Source: Acanthochlamys bracteata
Taxonomy: Eukaryota; Streptophyta; Magnoliopsida; Pandanales; Velloziaceae
DNA: 64,000 bases
Reading direction: 5' to 3'
Assembly: GCA_019914995.1 (NCBI GenBank)
Contig: CM034128.1
Location: 2,730,501 to 2,794,500, forward strand
Below, piece by piece: positions 13,666 through 25,608 of the stretch (position 1 is its first letter; every line of letters begins with the position of its first letter). The notes beneath the pieces were generated by a model. That model saw only the letters and a program-made list of their open reading frames with translations. It was not told the origin of the DNA and made no database searches. The translations under genes and the position numbers were made by a program.

Positions 13666-14399
13666 CCAATATTAATTATTTCCAAACACTCCAATCGTGC
13701 CAATTAGCATATAGTTATATATGGCGTCAATATTAATCAAGTCTTTCAAATCTAAAGATTAGTAAAAGTTAATTAAGATTAGGTGTGATTTCATATGCTT
13801 CCTTGCCTCTTGTTAAGAGACATGTTCGATAGGGTCAATAATTCAAAATAGATTTTTATAGTAATGATAAGGATTTTAATATAAAAAATTTAGAAATTTC
13901 AGGAATCCTAGATTCAACAAACCCATAAATCAATCAAGATTCAAAAATCGTTTCCAATTACTTATGAAAATATTATTTATAAAAAAATTTTAAGATTTTT
14001 ATAAATTTCTTATTTGGTTAACAAAATGTAAAACATTAACATATATTGTTTTATGATCTATAGTTTATTTATTTTTTTAATTTAAAATGTTTTATATTGT
14101 AGAAATTTGAAAACAAAGCTAAAGAAGTAAATAAAAAACATGAGTAATATCATATAATAGACGTTTCAGATTCCTAAAATAAAAATTTTCAAAATATTTA
14201 TTTTCAAGTCTTTTAAATAAGAGTTTATTATTTTACAAATTTAAGTAAATATAAATTTTAATATACAATCATAAGAGCGTGTTTACTGATATTTCAGATT
14301 TTATTTTTTCAAATTTATTTTTAATATAAAATAATAGATAAGTTAAATTAAAATTATTTTGTTAAATATTTTTTGAAATTTACTTTAAAAATTTCTAGT

Positions 14400-14419
14400 A
14401 ATATATATATATATATATT
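14400..14419. repeat. AT dinucleotide microsatellite
   Basis: About ten consecutive AT units in AT-rich spacer. Confidence 0.85.
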
Positions 14420-14460
14420 ATTTAAATTTTAAATTTTTCAAATTTGAGTTCACTTTTTAA

Positions 14461-14640
14461 GGTGGCGTTTGAGATTATCTATGAAATGAAATTTTTTTGA
14501 AATAAAAAATAATTTTGTTTATTTTGAAAAAATAAAATTTATTTTTTGTGTAAAAAAATAAAAAATAAAATAAAATAATAAAAAAATTTATATTTTTTAA
14601 ATTTTTAAATATTTATAAAATATGTATTAAAATATATAAA
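14461..14640. repeat. AT-rich dispersed repeat, family B, with GGTGGCGTTTG end
   Basis: Begins GGTGGCGTTTG followed by A/T-only sequence. The same 11 bases, inverted, close the repeat at 56560-56737, which supports a shared terminal sequence. The right end is uncertain. Confidence 0.45.
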
Positions 14641-14685
14641 AAATTTAAGAAAAATGTTCAAAAAAATAATCCCATCACGCTATAA

Positions 14686-14892
14686 GGGTGCATTCTTTTA
14701 TACCCAAAAATCACTTTTTTCTATTAAAAAATTATTTTTAACTCACTTTTTATTTAAAAAAATATATAAAATAACTTCTAACATATTTTTTTATACAAAA
14801 GAACACATCACTTTCAATAATATTATTTTTAAAACCTCACTTTTAAAAATTCATTTCTAAAAAACTTACTTCCAAAATCAAAAAAATACACC
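14686..14892. mobile_element. MITE-like element, family C (about 207 bp)
   Basis: Left end GGGTGCATTCTTTTATACCC, right end CAAAATCAAAAAAATACACC. The outer bases are roughly inverted repeats, with TAA on the left and TTA on the right. A relative begins near 45854 with the same GATTTTGGAA block. Non-coding. Confidence 0.45.
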
Positions 14893-16861
14893 TTAAATAT
14901 CTTCCAACGATACCATAGCCCGTCTTCACGTAAAAGTTAATTAAAAAAAATCTGATATCATTGAGTTTGTGAACAAATGTTTTTAAAAGTTCGAGTAAAT
15001 TTTAAGAATAATATATTAAATGGAAATTATTACAATAAAAAAATTCCGTGGGCGGTGTGGATTTGGATTCAGATTCCGTGCAGTGGGCGCCGAATAAGGA
15101 CCGAGACTCCAGATTCCAATGGTGCCTTCAGAGACTGACACGTGGAAGAATCTTGTCCGTTGTGCATTACCTCGTATTGTTCTGAAAAAACCTTCTTTAT
15201 CTGTTTCAATTCGCCTTCAATGACTATTTTACCATTTAATTTTCTAACTACAGAAATTTTGAAAACAAAAAGATATTGTTAAATCTATTCGCGGGCGCAT
15301 AGAGTTTTTTCATATAGAACTTTATGAAAGAAAAATATATTTATTTTTAAAAATAATTTTTTTATTAAAAAATAATAAACAATTTTATTATCAAGTTTTT
15401 ATATCTTTTTTAAAATTTTTTAATATATTTTTAGTACTTATAAAAATATATTAAAAATATGATTGAAAAATTAAAATAGAATTTTGAAAGAATGAAAAGC
15501 CGAAACACATACTTCATGCTCAATTTTGTAGAACTTAATTATATAACTGAAAACCATTCGTGATAGAATTTACTTTTGAGTCGATACTTAAAAGCTTATT
15601 AATGCATAAATGATATACAATTAGAAATTATTTAAAAGCGCTTATTAAAAAAATTTTTTTAAAAAATAGTTTGAAACTCAACTCACTTCAACTCATAGTA
15701 TCATAAAATTTCCTATATTTACAATAATTTAGGTAATACTTTCAACTTTCATTCGTATCTCATATACTATTTTTTTTGTTTCAAATAAATTTTAATTATA
15801 TATTTTTATATCTAATATTGATTCTAACTCTTTATAGTATTTAGATAACTTTGTTTTTATTTTAAGTTTTAATTAAAAACTCAAACTTTAACATAATATT
15901 TAGATTCTATAAGTCTAAGCTTATCAAACTCCTTATACATTTGATAGTGTGACGCATTTAGCTTTATTGATGAATTTGATTTTATACTGTATTCTCCATC
16001 GTTGTGTGCGAAGTGCTTGCATATAATAATATTTAATTTTTTATAAAGATTTTAAAAACTTATTTTAAACAAAATATATAATAATAATAAAATATAGACA
16101 ATAGTATAGGTAATGACATGCTTAATCATATTATCAATAATATTTGTAACCAATGATATTGAATGTACGTGCATTGCTTTCGTTGTTCCCATCTCTAATT
16201 ACCTGGCTAGTCTCCGTGTTTCCGGCGATTAGATTAATATAAATGATGCATTTAGTATTATTTTTTAAAAATTAATTTTTAATATAATTTATAAGTAACT
16301 AAAAATTTATTTTAAAATTTAAAAATATAAATACGTAATAAATATTTTTATTATTTTTAAAATAAAAAGTATCTCCAGACTTTAATAATATAAATAATTA
16401 TAAGATGCACCAAATTATTTGAATTAATTATTATAACATACTCGAATATACAATTTATTTTATAAAAAATGTTAACTTCAAATTATCGGAGATTCTTTCA
16501 TCACAAGATTCTGGATTTTTCCGTTACCACTTGTTAAACTCGTGAAGCAAAATTATTCGCAGAGATGAATCTTTTATATTTATTTTTACGTTTTGAGGAG
16601 AGGGTAGGGGCCCCACCATTGCTTATCTGTTCCGCTGTCGAGTTTAGAGCGCGTTTTTTAAAAAGTAAAAATATACTTATTTTTTCAAAAAACTTAAAAT
16701 ATTATTTATTTTAAAAAAATTTTATTTCATAAATATCATGTAAGGAGAAACTAATAAGTAGCAAAAAGTAAATCTATGGATGCTATAGGGATAAATAAGT
16801 AAATTAAAACATTACCGCCGTAATCTGGAGACTGGAATCCTGATGTTGTTCAGTTCTTCTC

Positions 16862-16869
16862 TATAAAAT
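16862..16869 (+). promoter_or_regulatory. TATA box of the NLP gene
   Basis: TATAAAAT in ttctctataaaatgg, about 680 bases upstream of the NLP start codon. Transcription would begin near 16890-16900 and give a leader of about 650 nt. This matches the change to CT-rich leader-like sequence downstream. Confidence 0.6.
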
Positions 16870-16962
16870 GGAAATCTAGTTTTAAGTTTCTTTCATCAGT
16901 TTGTTGGCAAGTTCTATTCAGTTAACTTCAAATAAGGAAAAAAAGAATCGAACCTTTTCTTC

Positions 16963-17575
16963 ATGTTTTTGTCTTATAAGAATTCTTCTTTCTGATTTCG
17001 ATTGATTGGTTTTTTGCCAAAAAAGAAAATAAAAAGAAGGATCTCAACCATGAACAACACCAACAACCACCAAAAGTAGCAGCAGCAAGAACAATCAACT
17101 CCCGTTTTCATCTTTTCCATTATTATTATTATTTTTTGGTTTCGTGGAAGACCATTTCTAACTTCTTTGATCTTCTTGGATCTATCAAAATATCTGTTTT
17201 TCTTCCCAAAACCGATTTCGGTTTGGTTCTTTTTCATCTTTTCTTTCAAAGAGGAAGTTGTTGGGTTTTCCTTGAATAATTTTTAGTGATTCTGAGCTGA
17301 AATATCTGGTAAAAATGTTGTCTTTTTGCTGAAAATGGTACCGGCTATTGTTCTCCTGTTGAGAAATGGCCGTGCCGAGATGGAAGTTATCTCTTTTGTT
17401 TTAGACCTTCCATTAATTTCTATATCAATTATTTCTTTTTAATTGGTTGTCAAATCGGGGGAAGGGAAAAGGGGAATTTTTTCTTATTTATTTTTTACTG
17501 AAAACAGTAGATATGGTGGAAAGATTTGAACTTTTGAGCTTCAATGGAACAGGAATTGTTGACTACTGTTCCTGA
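16963..17575 (+). other. Five upstream ORFs in the NLP leader, the last overlapping the main start
   Basis: If the leader is unspliced it contains uORFs at 16963-16995 (10 codons plus stop), 17050-17079 (9 plus stop), 17315-17332 (5 plus stop), 17335-17442 (35 plus stop) and 17513-17575 (20 plus stop). The last starts 31 bases before the main ATG at 17544 and runs past it in another frame. This would reduce initiation at the main start. A leader intron could remove some or all of them. Confidence 0.6.
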
Positions 17576-20500
17576 AGTTGTTGTTGATTGGAATCTCAGT
17601 GAATCTTCTTCCATGGATGTTTTCGGTAACGGCGGCGGAAGCCCCGTTTCCGATGATCCTTTCGTTCTTTCTACTTTGATGAGTTTTGATAACTATAGCG
17701 ACCTATCTACTGCCGCTGATCAAGCGTTCTCTCCCTTCTGCTATTCGCTGACTTCCGGTCCTTGGGCTTTCTTGCCTCAAGCTATCAGCGAAGTTTCCCC
17801 ATGCCCAGAAGCTTCAGTTCCTTTCTCCGGAACCAAACAGGGTAATCAGAAGGGCAGTTCCAATCCAGGGCTTGCGCCGGATTCAACCGATGTTGAGGAT
17901 TCGACGCTTTTATCAAGTGTTTCTATTCCAAGACCATTTGGAGAGGTTCCTCTACCCGAGAGAATGCTAAAGGCTCTGTCACTGTTGAAGGAATCGTCGG
18001 GCAGTGGAATTCTTGCTCAAGTTTGGTTGCCGGTGAAGCTGGGGGATGAATACATGTTGAGTACATCAGACCAACCATATCTGCTGGATCAGATGCTTGC
18101 GGGGTACCGGGAAATATCAAGGTCCTTTACCTTTGCTATGAAGGAAGGGCCAGGGAAGTTCCCTGGACTGCCCGGTAGAGTGTTCATGTCAAGGATGCCT
18201 GAGTGGACACCTAATGTGGTGTACTACAGGAGGTTCGAGTACTTGAGGGTTGACTATGCTATCAATCATCAAGTCCGTGGGTCTTTAGCTGTACCGATCT
18301 TGAACCCCTCCGATCATTCTTGTTTTGGAGTTTTGGAGCTTGTGACCACAAGAGAAAAGCTTGATTTTGATGAAGAGATTGAGATCGTTTGCAATGCTCT
18401 GCAGGTAATGTTTCACTATAAAACCTGTACATGCTTCTAGTTGATATTGTCAAATTTCAAACTCATGGTTTTTCTCTTCATTCGGTATAAATTTGTGCTC
18501 TTTGGGATTCACTTTGGATTCTACCCCAACTTGTGTCTGTGAATGTAAATAAACATATTAAACCTTGGAAGGGTTCCAGCTTGGAATTGTCTAGCTAACT
18601 ACATAGCATATGAATGCCAAGAGAAACTATGTTGTTCTTTTTGCCATGCATATCTGAAGGCAGAATCATTCCTAAAGCTTATTTTCAGATCAAGATTGAA
18701 TATGTGGCCCAGCAAGTTTGATTTTGGTGTCTTTAACTGTTCGCGTGGATTTTGATGTCTTTAATGTTTTCTTGACAACTTTGTAGGCTGTGGATTTGAG
18801 AACAGTGAAACCTGGTGCTCGCCTACAGGTACACATGAACTCTAGCTAAGTGATCATTTCTTTAAAAAAAAGTCTTATTTTTTCTAATCTTCTTCAATTA
18901 GTTACGCTAATCTCTGCCGTTATTTCTTACTCAGACAATTTCAAAGAATAAGAAATCTGCTCTAGCAGAGATACTACATGTTCTGAGAGCTGTTTGCCAT
19001 GCACATATGTTGCCACTGGCACTTACTTGGATTCCCTATTGCTATGATGACGAAAAAGGTGATGAAGACATTGGTGGCGTGCTTCAGGAGTGTAAGAAGA
19101 AAGGTGCTCTCTGCATTGAGCAATCAGCTTGCTATGTTTTTGAAGCACAGATGCAAGGTTTCTTCCATGCTTGTGTGGAACACTGCCTTGAAAAAGGACA
19201 GGGGATTGCTGGAAAAGCAGTCCAATCTAATCACCCTTTTTTCTCTCCTGATGTAAAACAGTATGATGTACGTGAATATCCACTGGCGCATCATGCCCGG
19301 AAATATGGTTTGCATGCTGCAGTTGCAATTAGGTTAAGAAGCGCATATACTGGCGATGATGATTACATACTAGAGTTTTTCCTTCCTGTCAATTGTACAG
19401 GGAGTGCAGAGCAACAGCACTTGCTAAACAATCTGTCCAGTACAATGCAGAAAATGTGTAAAACTCTTAGAACGGTTGCAGAGGAGGAAGCTGGAACTGA
19501 TGCCAACAAAGAAGGAACAAATTTACCCAGGAATAATTCTCAAGAAATAGATGCTGATCTTGATTTAATGGATGCAGTGCATTGCAAACTGGAAAATCCT
19601 GATTCTGATAACCAGGAAGGGCTGAATCGTAAGGAAAAGGTACAACAGGTACACCTCGCCTTTCTGATATTGCTAGCTTTGCCTTAGGTGTCAATTTGTT
19701 GTTTTGCTTTCTTTCTTTCTTTTCTTTTTTTCCTGCGTATTTCAGTGGTTGGTCTTGGTGGGGGGAGGGGAGGGGGGGTGTAAAGAGAGTGTTCTTAATG
19801 AACAATTACATGTACAAAATTTGTTAAAAGACAAATGACTACATTTCTAGAATAGCAATTGGATTATTGATTCCAGTAGTTGGTGGAATAATTACTGGTA
19901 AAGGTTAAGACGGAAAAGGGGGATTCAAGCCACACTTAAAACATCTATTTTAGGAAAGACTGCTTGATAATTTTTCCAATTAATGAAACCTCAAGTATAG
20001 TTTCTGCTCTAGGATGAGAGTGTAAGATATTGTCTTCTTGGACAAGGAAAACTAATACAAACGAACATCTGAAGCTAATACAAGTTAAGAAACCTGCAAA
20101 CTATACCACAGAAGTTGACTTCAAGAAAGTAGAGAGTAAATTTGATTTTGGGTCGTGCTGCTAATATTTGTTTCAGGCGGATCTGTTTCCCATTTTGTTA
20201 ATAAACAGATGGTTTCATTTCCTCGAATGACAAGCATTAATTTTATGTTCAAGTAGGTTGTCTCATAAGCTGATTGTCAGCCAACAGCATGAGCTCTGTT
20301 GATTGACGAACATGTTATTTACAGGCAGCATGAAATCTTGTAGGCTTCACCAATCTTGTTGGTCTCTCATATGTGGTTCTTTTCACTGGTGTACACTGGC
20401 AAGCAAGCACCATATAGCCTATTCCAGCTAGCTGGTTAAGGCTTCTTGGTGTTTTACTTTTTCCCTAATAAAACTTAGTTGATGTAGTGCATAGCTTGGA

Positions 20501-22007
20501 GGACTCGTTTAGTTTCATGTAACATGAAGTATAGGAATACATTTCTAGTTTTCTTGTAATTAAGATGGTTTCTTGCGATTCCTAATACGTTCAATGGATT
20601 TGGAATGTGTTTGGTGATTAATGTTTCAGCCTATGGTTTGTTGCTTGATTAAAGATGCGAGGCATTGTAAGATGTGAGGCACTGTAATCTGAAATTTGTG
20701 CTTATGCTCTTTATTGCAGATGAAACCTGGTTTAATGAGATCGCTGGAAAGAAAACGTAATACAACAGAGAAAAATATTAGCCTGAGTGTTCTTCAGAAG
20801 TACTTCTCTGGGAGTCTGAAGGATGCTGCAAAAGCTATTGGTGGTATGTTCTCTTCGTCCTTGCTTCGTGCGGGCCACTTGTGTATCCAGTTACTTTTTT
20901 GAGCAGTTAGTAATTGCATAGGTTTTCTGGAAAGTTATCTGTTAAAATTTTCGCTAATGAAAGAAATCAGATTTTGTATGAACTTTCCTGATTGAATAAA
21001 TCTCATCTCCCTGTTTTCTTGCAGTTTGTCCTACTACACTGAAAAGAATATGCAGGCAGCATGGCATCTCAAGATGGCCATCTCGCAAGATAAACAAGGT
21101 CAATCGTTCACTTCAGAAGATTCAAACTGTGATGGACTCTGTAGAAGGAGTGAAAGGGTCAATAAAGTATGACCCTGCTACTTGCAGTCTTGTTGCCGAT
21201 GTTACGTCTTCAGAAAAGCCTAAAAGTGTCTCTGTAGATTCTGCAAATGGCGTTGTAAAGCGCAACTATTCTCCCGACCATCTACAATCTATTTTTGATA
21301 AACCACGAAATGGTCAGCAGAGACTCTCTGATAACCTCAAGTTTGAGTGTGGTGATGGATATAAGACCTCTTCCTTTGGCAGCCTGCGGCAGCAGGTTAA
21401 TGTTCAAGACACACAGTCGTGGCCATTATCTTCTAAGGAAAATCTCCCTTCTTCATATGCATCAAAAGAGAAGTACAACCAAGGTGCTCTTGGCAATGAC
21501 AATCTCAAATATGAGAAAAACTCGATCTCCATGACTGCTCTTGATGAGACCAACAAAAATGTAGATGCCGATGACAGGACAAGGGAGCCAAGTCATAATT
21601 CTTTGTCAGGCATGACAGATTCGTCGAGTGGGAGTGCCTCAAGTTTACCGACGTTCAGAAAATCCTTACAAAATAAAGCATGTGCAGCTGGCAACAGTCA
21701 AACAGTCACCGTTAAAGCTACTTACAAAGGTGATACAGTACGATTTAAATTCTCACGAACTGGTGGTTGCCACCAACTGCACGAGGAAATTGCGTCGAGA
21801 TTTAAATTGGTTACTGGAGTGTTCCAGCTTAAGTACATGGACGACGAGGAAGAGTGGGTAATGCTGTCTAGAGACTCAGATTTGGAGGAGTGCATCGAGA
21901 TATCAGACTCCATTAGATCCAACAGCGTGAAAGTTTTAGTCCGGGACGTAACCTGTCCGATGGGCAGCTCAGGTAGTAGTAATTGCTTGATGAAGGAGAC
22001 GTTTTAG
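17544..22007 (+). CDS. NLP8: NIN-like protein, NLP8/9-type RWP-RK transcription factor
   Basis: Five exons (17544-18404, 18787-18828, 18935-19648, 20720-20843, 21025-22007) give 907 residues, close to the usual length. The order is: an N-terminal acidic/serine region; a GAF-like sensor region (about 145-500) with LPERMLKALSLLKES and GYREISRSFTF; the RWP-RK DNA-binding domain (about 550-615) with [20 protein letters not shown] and RWPSRK at about 597-602; and a C-terminal PB1 domain (about 807-890) with a leading lysine and the acidic YMDDEEEWVMLSRDSDLEE patch. NLPs bind nitrate-responsive elements and turn on nitrate-response genes; NLP8 is known for nitrate-promoted germination. The GAF-region wording fits NLP8/9 better than NLP6/7. 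Exon 3 has two in-frame donors nine bases apart (AAG|GTACAACAG|GTACACC). The uORF-rich leader suggests translational control. The exact clade needs a phylogeny. Confidence 0.92.
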
Positions 22008-22540
22008 GCAAATGTTTTCCTGTACCACTGATGTTGGAATTTTGTATGGATAATGTATAGTAGAAGTATGGAGCCAATGTGTTATTTTTCACTTCTGTAA
22101 TGTGTACATGCAAATAGGATGGCTTCATTTTGGTTTTTCGGCAAAATTCTGTTTTTGAGAATGTGGTCGGGCCTGTGAAGTTCTGTAAATCTTTTGGTGT
22201 TGCGATTTGTGTCGCTGCAATATGCAAAACCAGTGAACGCCTTCGTGGCTATCAGTTTAATTTTAACTCTCCTTCTTCATCTAAATTTGAAACAGATATT
22301 TTACATCGTTTGTCCATAAAGGAAGAGTTAATTGGAGCTTCAAATTATAAAATTAAAGAATGCACCTGAAACCAAAAAAAAGAAAGTGGATTTGCCAGAT
22401 TTAAGAAGAAACAGAAAAGGAAACACAAATTGGATCCAACCTCTCGCATGCTAATCCTCTACCGTTATAAGCCACATCTCCTAATGCTTTACTGGTAAAA
22501 CTAACTTAAACTAATATTATATATAAAAGTGGATATAACA
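22008..22540. other. NLP 3' untranslated region and spacer
   Basis: The first 100-200 bases after the NLP stop should be its 3' UTR. The rest, up to the tRNA terminator, shows no gene. Confidence 0.6.
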
Positions 22541-22541
22541 T

Positions 22542-22546
22542 AAAAA
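22542..22546 (-). terminator. RNA polymerase III terminator of the tRNA gene
   Basis: A run of five T on the tRNA sense strand (AAAAA on plus) about 24 bases beyond the tRNA 3' end. Confidence 0.6.
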
Positions 22547-22569
22547 CAAAGTCAGTGGAAGCTTTTCTC

Positions 22570-22641
22570 TATCAGAGCCAGGTTTCGATCCTGGGACCTG
22601 TGGGTTATGGGCCCACCACGCTTCCGCTGCGCCACTCTGAT
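22570..22641 (-). tRNA. tRNA-iMet(CAU): Initiator tRNA-Met (CAU)
   Basis: On the minus strand a 72-base tRNA folds as a full cloverleaf with no intron. The acceptor stem AUCAGAG pairs with CUCUGAU, followed by discriminator A. The anticodon CAU (plus positions 22607-22609) sits in loop CCCAUAA, closed by G:C pairs. Initiator hallmarks are the A1:U72 end pair, the GGGC/CCC anticodon stem and a T-loop reading AUCGAAA instead of TTC-type. CAA lies directly upstream, as is common before plant tRNA genes, and a T5 terminator lies downstream. It delivers the first methionine in cytosolic translation. It is convergent with the NLP gene. Confidence 0.95.
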
Positions 22642-22726
22642 TTGCTTATAGGTTTATATGGACACATACCTTCTGGAACACTGAAAACAAAAGCTCCCGG
22701 GTTTTGTGGAACTGGAATTATTATTA

Positions 22727-23022
22727 GGGTGTGTTTCAAATGCCAGTAACTAAGTTTCATGAAAGTAAAAAGTAGGAAGTAGAGTTTATTGAAAAATGAA
22801 GTGGAAGTGGAGTTCAGTATTTGTATTTTAATAGATTTTAGAAATATGTTGAAAATTGAAAGATATAGTTGTATTGAAAAATGTGTAAATAAGAAAGTTA
22901 GGGTTAGAGTTTCGCATGTGAAAGTAGAGTTCTGAATATCTTGTGTAACTGAAATATACGAACCGTTCGAAAATTAAAATATGACGGAAGAAAGTAAAAT
23001 TACGGGCATTTGAAATACGCTC
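22727..23022 (+). mobile_element. MITE-like element, family A, copy 2 (296 bp)
   Basis: Terminal inverted repeats GGGTGTGTTTCAAATGCC and GGCATTTGAAATACGCTC (3 mismatches in the outer 16). TTA duplications lie at 22724-22726 and 23023-23025. This is the least decayed copy, with less A/T bias than the others, so probably the youngest. It lies 85 bases past the tRNA gene. No coding capacity. Confidence 0.78.
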
Positions 23023-24292
23023 TTAGTTGAAATCTGAACTCTTAATAGAAACCATACACTTCCTTTATAATTGTCCTATATTTTCTTATAGCTGAACATC
23101 AATCATGCCAGATTGTAAATGACCCACGCACAGTTCCTTGCATTTTTCTTTATGCGCAACAACAATAATTCGATCCAACATTTTAACAACAACAAACCTT
23201 CATAAGATTTCAATTCATGATTTAAACACCAGACATAGCAGCAATTTCATTAGCTAGCTACATGACTTAATCATGTGCACTTACACTCCTTTTTCCCACC
23301 AACAAACCCAAAAGAGCATAACATTACATCCATCAATTATCATGTATGCCTTTTTCCTTTTTAATATACTATCATAACTTTTAATCTTTTATTTATATTG
23401 ACCCAAAAATATTCCTTAGCTATCCATCACTACATTAACATAATCTTAAGAGCATGTTGTTGATATTCTTTGCTCTGTTATTATGAACTTCACTTGCTTC
23501 ATGTTCCTCCAAGTCTCTTTCACTCTCTCTGTAATGGCATGCAGCAATCAACATGTTCCCATCTCATTAATACTGTTTCTTTGAATCACCCTGATTTTGC
23601 CAAGATAAGTTTAAGCATGTTTTTTTTTCTGAAATCGCATGTTATATAACTGTAGACCAATTTTTTTCTTTTCTTGTAGTTATCTTTTTCCCTTTAATTC
23701 TGATAACAGTGACCAAATATGTTTTCAGAGTAGTGTCCTATTACAAGATAAATGATAACTTAATGACCCCCACTAATATATAGTGCTAACTAAAAGTTCA
23801 ATAGGAGATTAATTATAATACCAAGCGATTAAAAGAGATATCTTATGTAATGTGTGTTCACTAACTTTACAACTTGGAATTCAAAATTTTAAGAAGCACT
23901 TATTCTTCTATTCCTCTGTTATGTATTCTAAGGAATCAAGCCAAAGCAAAAGCAACGATCTACACTATAAAGAAAAGCAAAAGAAAGAAAACAAAAAAAA
24001 TTAAAGGCCCACTTCACCAATTCATCACTGGTACTACTCTCCCTTATTCCTTTAGATATGAAATGAAATGAAACTTCATACTACTTCATTTCTTCTCGTT
24101 TCAAGAACTTCACTCATGTGTCAACATGATTCCATTTCATTGCAGCATGCCAAATCTCCGAAACCAAGGTTCGTGAAAATTAATAAAATTTTTTTTATTT
24201 CAAATTCTTCTTTATAGTTTGTTTTTAAATTTGATCAGAAATTAATCAATCGTTACGCATAATCTTTCAGAAAGTCATGGTACCAGAAGGCA
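23023..24292. other. Intergenic region upstream of the 24.3-kb gene
   Basis: No supportable gene. It contains CT-rich stretches and should include the promoter and leader of the plus-strand gene at 24293. No clear TATA box was singled out. Confidence 0.5.
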
Positions 24293-24859
24293 ATGGAGTT
24301 CGCGAACATTTGGAGATTTCCTTCAACAACAAAATCCAATAACGACATGCTTGAAAACTCCAACAACAAGCAGCAGCTACCAAGTAGGTTAAGAAAATCA
24401 GCATCACTAAAAATCGCGAGTTCATTTACACGCGTATGTTTATGCGCTCCGATTTCTTCGTACAACGAAGTTTTCCGGTCTGATCATCATCATCATCATC
24501 ATCAGGCGACTAAGAGAAGCAACACATACCCAAGATCAAAGTCATTCAAAGCTTCTTGGGATCGAATTTCTAACACTACCAGTACTGCTAGTGCTGCCGG
24601 TACTGCAACGATAACTACGGCATCGAGGAGCTCAGTGGATTATGGGATGAGCAGGAGAGTGTTCAGAGGGAAATCGTTGACGGACGATGTTTTTATGCGT
24701 AGATTCGTTATTGCAGAAGAAGCAATGGTACAGATGAGGAGGAGGAACAACCAGATGGAGTTTGTCAAAAGAAGGAACGCCATGCGGAGGAAGAAAATTG
24801 GACCTAGTCCTCTTAGCAAGATGACCGTGGCTGATGATCATTGCCTGCAAGAGAATTAG
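24293..24859 (+). CDS. Plant-specific basic protein of unknown function, 188 aa
   Basis: Single exon. The N-terminal part has SRLRKSASLKIASSF and a CLCAP motif. A run of six histidines at 65-70 is encoded by CAT repeats. The middle is Ser/Thr/Ala-rich with RSNTYPRSKSFKASWDRI. The C-terminal third is the most regular: RRVFRGKSLTDDVFMRRFV, then a helical stretch AEEAMVQMRRRN, then a very basic NAMRRKKIGPSPLSKM. From memory, the RGKSLTDDV..RRFV..EEAM.Q.RRRNQME block recurs in small uncharacterised plant proteins; I cannot name a function. It has no signal peptide or membrane segment. Many basic clusters could serve nuclear targeting, which is inference. The start is the first ATG of the frame. 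Confidence 0.72.
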   Translation: MEFANIWRFPSTTKSNNDMLENSNNKQQLPSRLRKSASLKIASSFTRVCLCAPISSYNEVFRSDHHHHHHQATKRSNTYPRSKSFKASWDRISNTTSTASAAGTATITTASRSSVDYGMSRRVFRGKSLTDDVFMRRFVIAEEAMVQMRRRNNQMEFVKRRNAMRRKKIGPSPLSKMTVADDHCLQEN

Positions 24860-25608
24860 AATAACTTTCTTCTTCTTCTTTTTTTTTCTTTTTTTTTGAA
24901 GTTGTTTGTTTTAATTTCTGTGTTGATTAAGTTTCGATTTCTCGGCGTTATGAAGGTTTTGTTTTAGATGTAAACAATATATAAGAGTGGTATAATATAA
25001 TTAAAGGAGAGGGAGTGTGAGTGACTTCTTCTGCTGAAATTAAATTTCTTCCTTCAGAATATTTGCTCTGCGAGCGCTTGATACATAGACAAAGAATGCG
25101 CTCAAAATATTTGAATATTAGGAATTTGTCATCGAATATATACTTTGTATTTGCTTACATACCAAAATATAATAGCTGAATATTATGAAAAAATATTTAA
25201 ATCCTACATATACACTTTTAATTGTACCTACTTGCGTATGAAAGCATAGACTATACTGTATGAAGTTAATGAAATTAAACTCATTATAGATATTTATTAT
25301 TTTGTAAATTGGGCCGGTCCGTGAAACTTGCCAAGCACATTAGGATCATATTATCTCCAAATCGAATCAAGGCCCATAAAGCAAGCTATGGTTTCGTCAC
25401 TATCTAAAGACAACATGTTTACTAAACAAAATAGATGATACTTTTTGTCCTATTCGAATTTTTTATTTTAAAAATAATAATATATAGTAATAATATTTTA
25501 TTTTCATGTTTTATAAGTTTTAAATAATTTTTATAAATATTATAAAAAAATTATTAACAAAAATGAAATGCAATGGAGTAATAAAACTACCCATAAGCAA
25601 AGCTAGAT

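Larger units (their letters stand above)
10471..16861. other. Large AT-rich intergenic region
   Basis: About 6.4 kb with no supportable gene. It is dominated by A/T runs and degraded MITE-like repeats, some listed separately. Islands of more balanced composition lie at about 10863-11150 (TGGGCC-type motifs) and 15040-15200 (contains ACACGTGG). The last few hundred bases should include the NLP promoter. Confidence 0.7.

Noticed and set aside
14654..14860. 68-codon open frame, very Lys/Phe/Ile-rich
   Set aside because: A by-product of A/T runs within repeat families B and C; no protein-like features.
22555..22749. 64-codon open frame on plus over the tRNA
   Set aside because: It is the antisense of the initiator tRNA gene plus the start of a MITE.
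24485..24505. CAT trinucleotide run as a possible CRISPR-like or regulatory repeat
   Set aside because: It is an in-frame His6 codon run inside a gene. No spaced repeats of CRISPR type exist anywhere in the window.
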